Source: Candidatus Aminicenantota bacterium (lineage in GTDB: Bacteria; Acidobacteriota; Aminicenantia; Aminicenantales; JAFGAV01). From it: DNA of 8,717 nucleotides. A program made the position numbers and the translations under genes. The stretch lies in contig VGJG01000053.1 of NCBI GenBank assembly GCA_016867615.1, positions 1 to 8,717 on the forward strand, given 5' to 3'. Below are positions 7,299 to 8,717 of this stretch, one piece after another. Positions within the stretch are counted from its first letter, which is position 1, and every line of letters starts with the position of its first letter. The notes beneath the pieces are model-generated. The model was not told where the DNA came from. It made no database searches and saw only the letters and a list, made by a program, of their open reading frames with translations.

Positions 7299-8147
7299 CT
7301 AGGGCGGGACGCGGGCCAGGGTCAAAGCCCTGACATCCCTCGCTCCGGCCCGCAGAAGGGCCCGGCAGCACTCCCCCATGGTGGAGCCGGTGGTGTAGAC
7401 GTCATCGACCAGAAGAAAGCTCCCGCCCGCCGCCTCCTTCGGCCGCCGGACGCGGAAAGCGCCGACGACATTCCTCCGCCGCTCGGCGGACTTCATCCCG
7501 GCCTGAGGAGGGACATCTTTGATCCTCTCCAGAAGCCCCTCGAGGACGGGGACGCCCGCCCGGTCCGACAGCCGCCGGGCCAGGACGGCCGCCTGGTTGA
7601 ATCCCCTCTTTCTTTGGCGGCGCCGGTGAAGGGGAACGGGAACGATGCACTCCGCCCCCCGCCACAAGAGTTCGTCCTCCCTCAGGGCCTCCCAGGCGAA
7701 GAGCGCCAGTTCGCGTCCGAGCGCTTCCCCGTCCCCGTACTTGAACAGAAGGATGAGCCTCTTGAGAAGGCCGTCATAGACGCCGGCGGAGCGGTGGCGG
7801 ATGAAAGGGGGCGGTGTCCTGAAGCAGGAAGCGCACAGGTCCGGGGCGCCGCAGGCCTGGAGGAACAACCCGCAGCGCGGGCAGACGTCCCGGCGGTCCG
7901 GCTCCAACCCCCGGAGGCAGGTCCGGCAGACGAGGCGCTCCCCGTCGCGCTCCAGGAGGCGGCCGCAGAGGCGGCAGGAGGAGGGAAAGAAAGCGAGTTC
8001 GGCGAGCTTGAAGAGGGAGCTAGGCTTCGAACTCCATCTCCGCGCCGGCCTCGATCTTCTGCTGGCAATCCAGGCAATGAATCGACCAGGGAAGAGCCTC
8101 CAGCCTTTTTTTCGTGATCGGCCGGCTGCAGGATTGGCATATCCCAT
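7299..8147 (-). CDS. comF: ComF-family phosphoribosyltransferase
   Basis: ComF proteins are cytoplasmic and required for DNA uptake in transformable bacteria; elsewhere they are widespread with an unclear role. Four CxxC pairs (Cys58/61, 74/77, 89/92, 105/108) form the N-terminal zinc-ribbon part. The phosphoribosyltransferase domain follows, with VPVPLHRRRQRKRGFNQA (169-186) and the PRPP loop LLVDDVYTTGST (245-256). The domain is complete. The start is the problem: homologues begin near LFKLAELAFFP (residue 45 on), but no ATG, GTG or TTG lies in frame there. The only conventional start is the ATG at 8147, 128 bases inside the upstream DksA-like gene in another frame. It does have AAGGGG five bases upstream. 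The extra 45 or so residues are basic and match no family I know. ATT starts or a frameshift from the upstream gene are alternatives. Confidence 0.88.
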   Translation of the reverse strand: MGYANPAAGRSRKKGWRLFPGRFIAWIASRRSRPARRWSSKPSSLFKLAELAFFPSSCRLCGRLLERDGERLVCRTCLRGLEPDRRDVCPRCGLFLQACGAPDLCASCFRTPPPFIRHRSAGVYDGLLKRLILLFKYGDGEALGRELALFAWEALREDELLWRGAECIVPVPLHRRRQRKRGFNQAAVLARRLSDRAGVPVLEGLLERIKDVPPQAGMKSAERRRNVVGAFRVRRPKEAAGGSFLLVDDVYTTGSTMGECCRALLRAGARDVRALTLARVPP

Positions 8148-8490
8148 AACTGCCCCTTTCCACGGAACGAAGGGCCTGATCGATGTGCATGAGCAGGTCG
8201 CGGTCCGTATCGGACAGGCTGAGCAGGAATTCCTTGGTGTAGGAGCTTTCGGCCTTGTCGGCCACGTCCCGGGCGATGTCCGCCTCGACTTCCTTGCTCT
8301 CCGCGACCGTCCGGCTCAGCTTGCTGACGATGGCTTCTTTTTTCTCCAAGAGCTTGCGGCAGACTTCCGCCTTTTCCTTTTTGTCCATCTTGACCGCGGT
8401 TTCTTTTTTCGCCTTGGCCGGAGGCGCGGACTTCCGCAACAGGCGGCCGGGCTTGAGAAATTTGGGTTTCTTGATCAGCTTACTTGGCAT
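8020..8490 (-). CDS. DksA/TraR-family C4 zinc-finger protein
   Basis: Members of this family bind the secondary channel of RNA polymerase and, with ppGpp, reset transcription of rRNA and stress genes. The 156-residue protein has a Lys/Pro/Ala-rich N-terminal extension (1-34), then a long charged helical region whose tip carries DVADKA (75-80), equivalent to the DxxDxA tip of DksA. RSVERGSYGICQSC follows. The zinc finger is Cys118, 121, 139 and 142, with the CxxC-x17-CxxC spacing of the family. The retained acidic tip suggests a true polymerase-channel binder, but I cannot separate DksA from the looser TraR/YocK-like branch, so I give no symbol. The start overlaps the rlmH stop by 11 bases, and AAAGGA lies upstream. 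Its 3' end overlaps the comF start. Confidence 0.88.
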   Translation of the reverse strand: MPSKLIKKPKFLKPGRLLRKSAPPAKAKKETAVKMDKKEKAEVCRKLLEKKEAIVSKLSRTVAESKEVEADIARDVADKAESSYTKEFLLSLSDTDRDLLMHIDQALRSVERGSYGICQSCSRPITKKRLEALPWSIHCLDCQQKIEAGAEMEFEA

Positions 8491-8717
8491 AATGTTTTCC
8501 TTTCAGAATCGTTAGGCCGCGGTAAACCTGCTCCAGAAGGACGACGCGGGCCAATTCATGGGAAAGGGTGAGACGGGACAGGGAGAGCCGCGTCTTGGCC
8601 CGGTCGATGATCCGGCCGGCCAGTCCCAGGAATCCTCCGCAGACGAAGGTCAGGGGCCGCGCGGCCGAGCCGTGCCGTTCCATGAAAAGCGCCAGCTCCT
8701 CCGAATTCATTTCCTTT
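8480..8717 (-). CDS. rlmH: 23S rRNA (pseudouridine-1915-N3)-methyltransferase RlmH, C-terminal part (cut by window edge)
   Basis: RlmH is a small SPOUT-family enzyme that methylates pseudouridine 1915 in helix 69 of 23S rRNA on assembled ribosomes. About 78 C-terminal residues are visible. They hold the S-adenosylmethionine-binding knot: FVCGGFLGL, where most relatives have IGGxxG, then LSLSRLTLSHELARVVLLEQVYRG, and the family's terminal stretch ending GKHYAK. The in-frame ATG at 8710 is internal, since coding continues to the right edge (KE before it) and SEELALFM matches the middle of the family. The gene starts outside the window. It overlaps the DksA-like gene by 11 bases (ATGCCAAGTAA), so the two and comF are likely one transcript. 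Confidence 0.92.
   Translation of the reverse strand, partial: KEMNSEELALFMERHGSAARPLTFVCGGFLGLAGRIIDRAKTRLSLSRLTLSHELARVVLLEQVYRGLTILKGKHYAK

Noticed and set aside
7801..8571. Plus-strand open frame across comF, the DksA-like gene and rlmH
   Set aside because: It is opposite three recognised genes, has no motif, and its composition is the complement of their codons.

Overview
The window is a compact, GC-rich piece of bacterial chromosome (well over 60% G+C by eye) holding mostly housekeeping genes. Sigma70-type promoters, Shine-Dalgarno sites and an NAD-dependent DNA ligase show it is bacterial. The secreted TPR protein, the DksA/TraR protein and the gene mix would suit an Acidobacteriota or Aminicenantes-like lineage, but that is a guess from style; no taxonomic marker gene is present.

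Layout, left to right. At 1-277 (minus) lies the N-terminal part of murB, cut by the window edge. A 306-base divergent spacer follows, with two GC palindromes and a near-consensus promoter that drives a secreted TPR/coiled-coil protein (584-1771, plus). Between that gene and ligA sits the broken end of an insertion sequence: a double AAAATGTCCCC-type end motif and about 32 codons of transposase on the minus strand. ligA (2068-4083) is complete. A probably leaderless promoter then starts a tight operon: a free-standing nitrilase-fold glutaminase (4148-5002), the NAD synthetase NadE (4992-5804) and the rRNA methyltransferase RsmI (5805-6506). An AT-rich island carries a strong promoter with an UP-like element for a single hsp20 gene (6724-7194), which ends in a textbook terminator.

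The right end is a minus-strand cluster read inward from the edge: rlmH (C-terminal part), a DksA/TraR-family zinc-finger gene overlapping it by 11 bases, and comF, whose only conventional start lies 128 bases inside the DksA-like gene in another frame.

Functional links: the glutaminase and NadE together would make NAD+, the cofactor of the ligase encoded next door. RsmI and RlmH both methylate rRNA. Hsp20 and the DksA-like protein are stress-related. I see no defence island, CRISPR array, tRNA or rRNA, and no clear undescribed system. The best leads are the split glutamine-dependent NAD synthetase with a leaderless promoter, the out-of-frame comF start, and the IS remnant.
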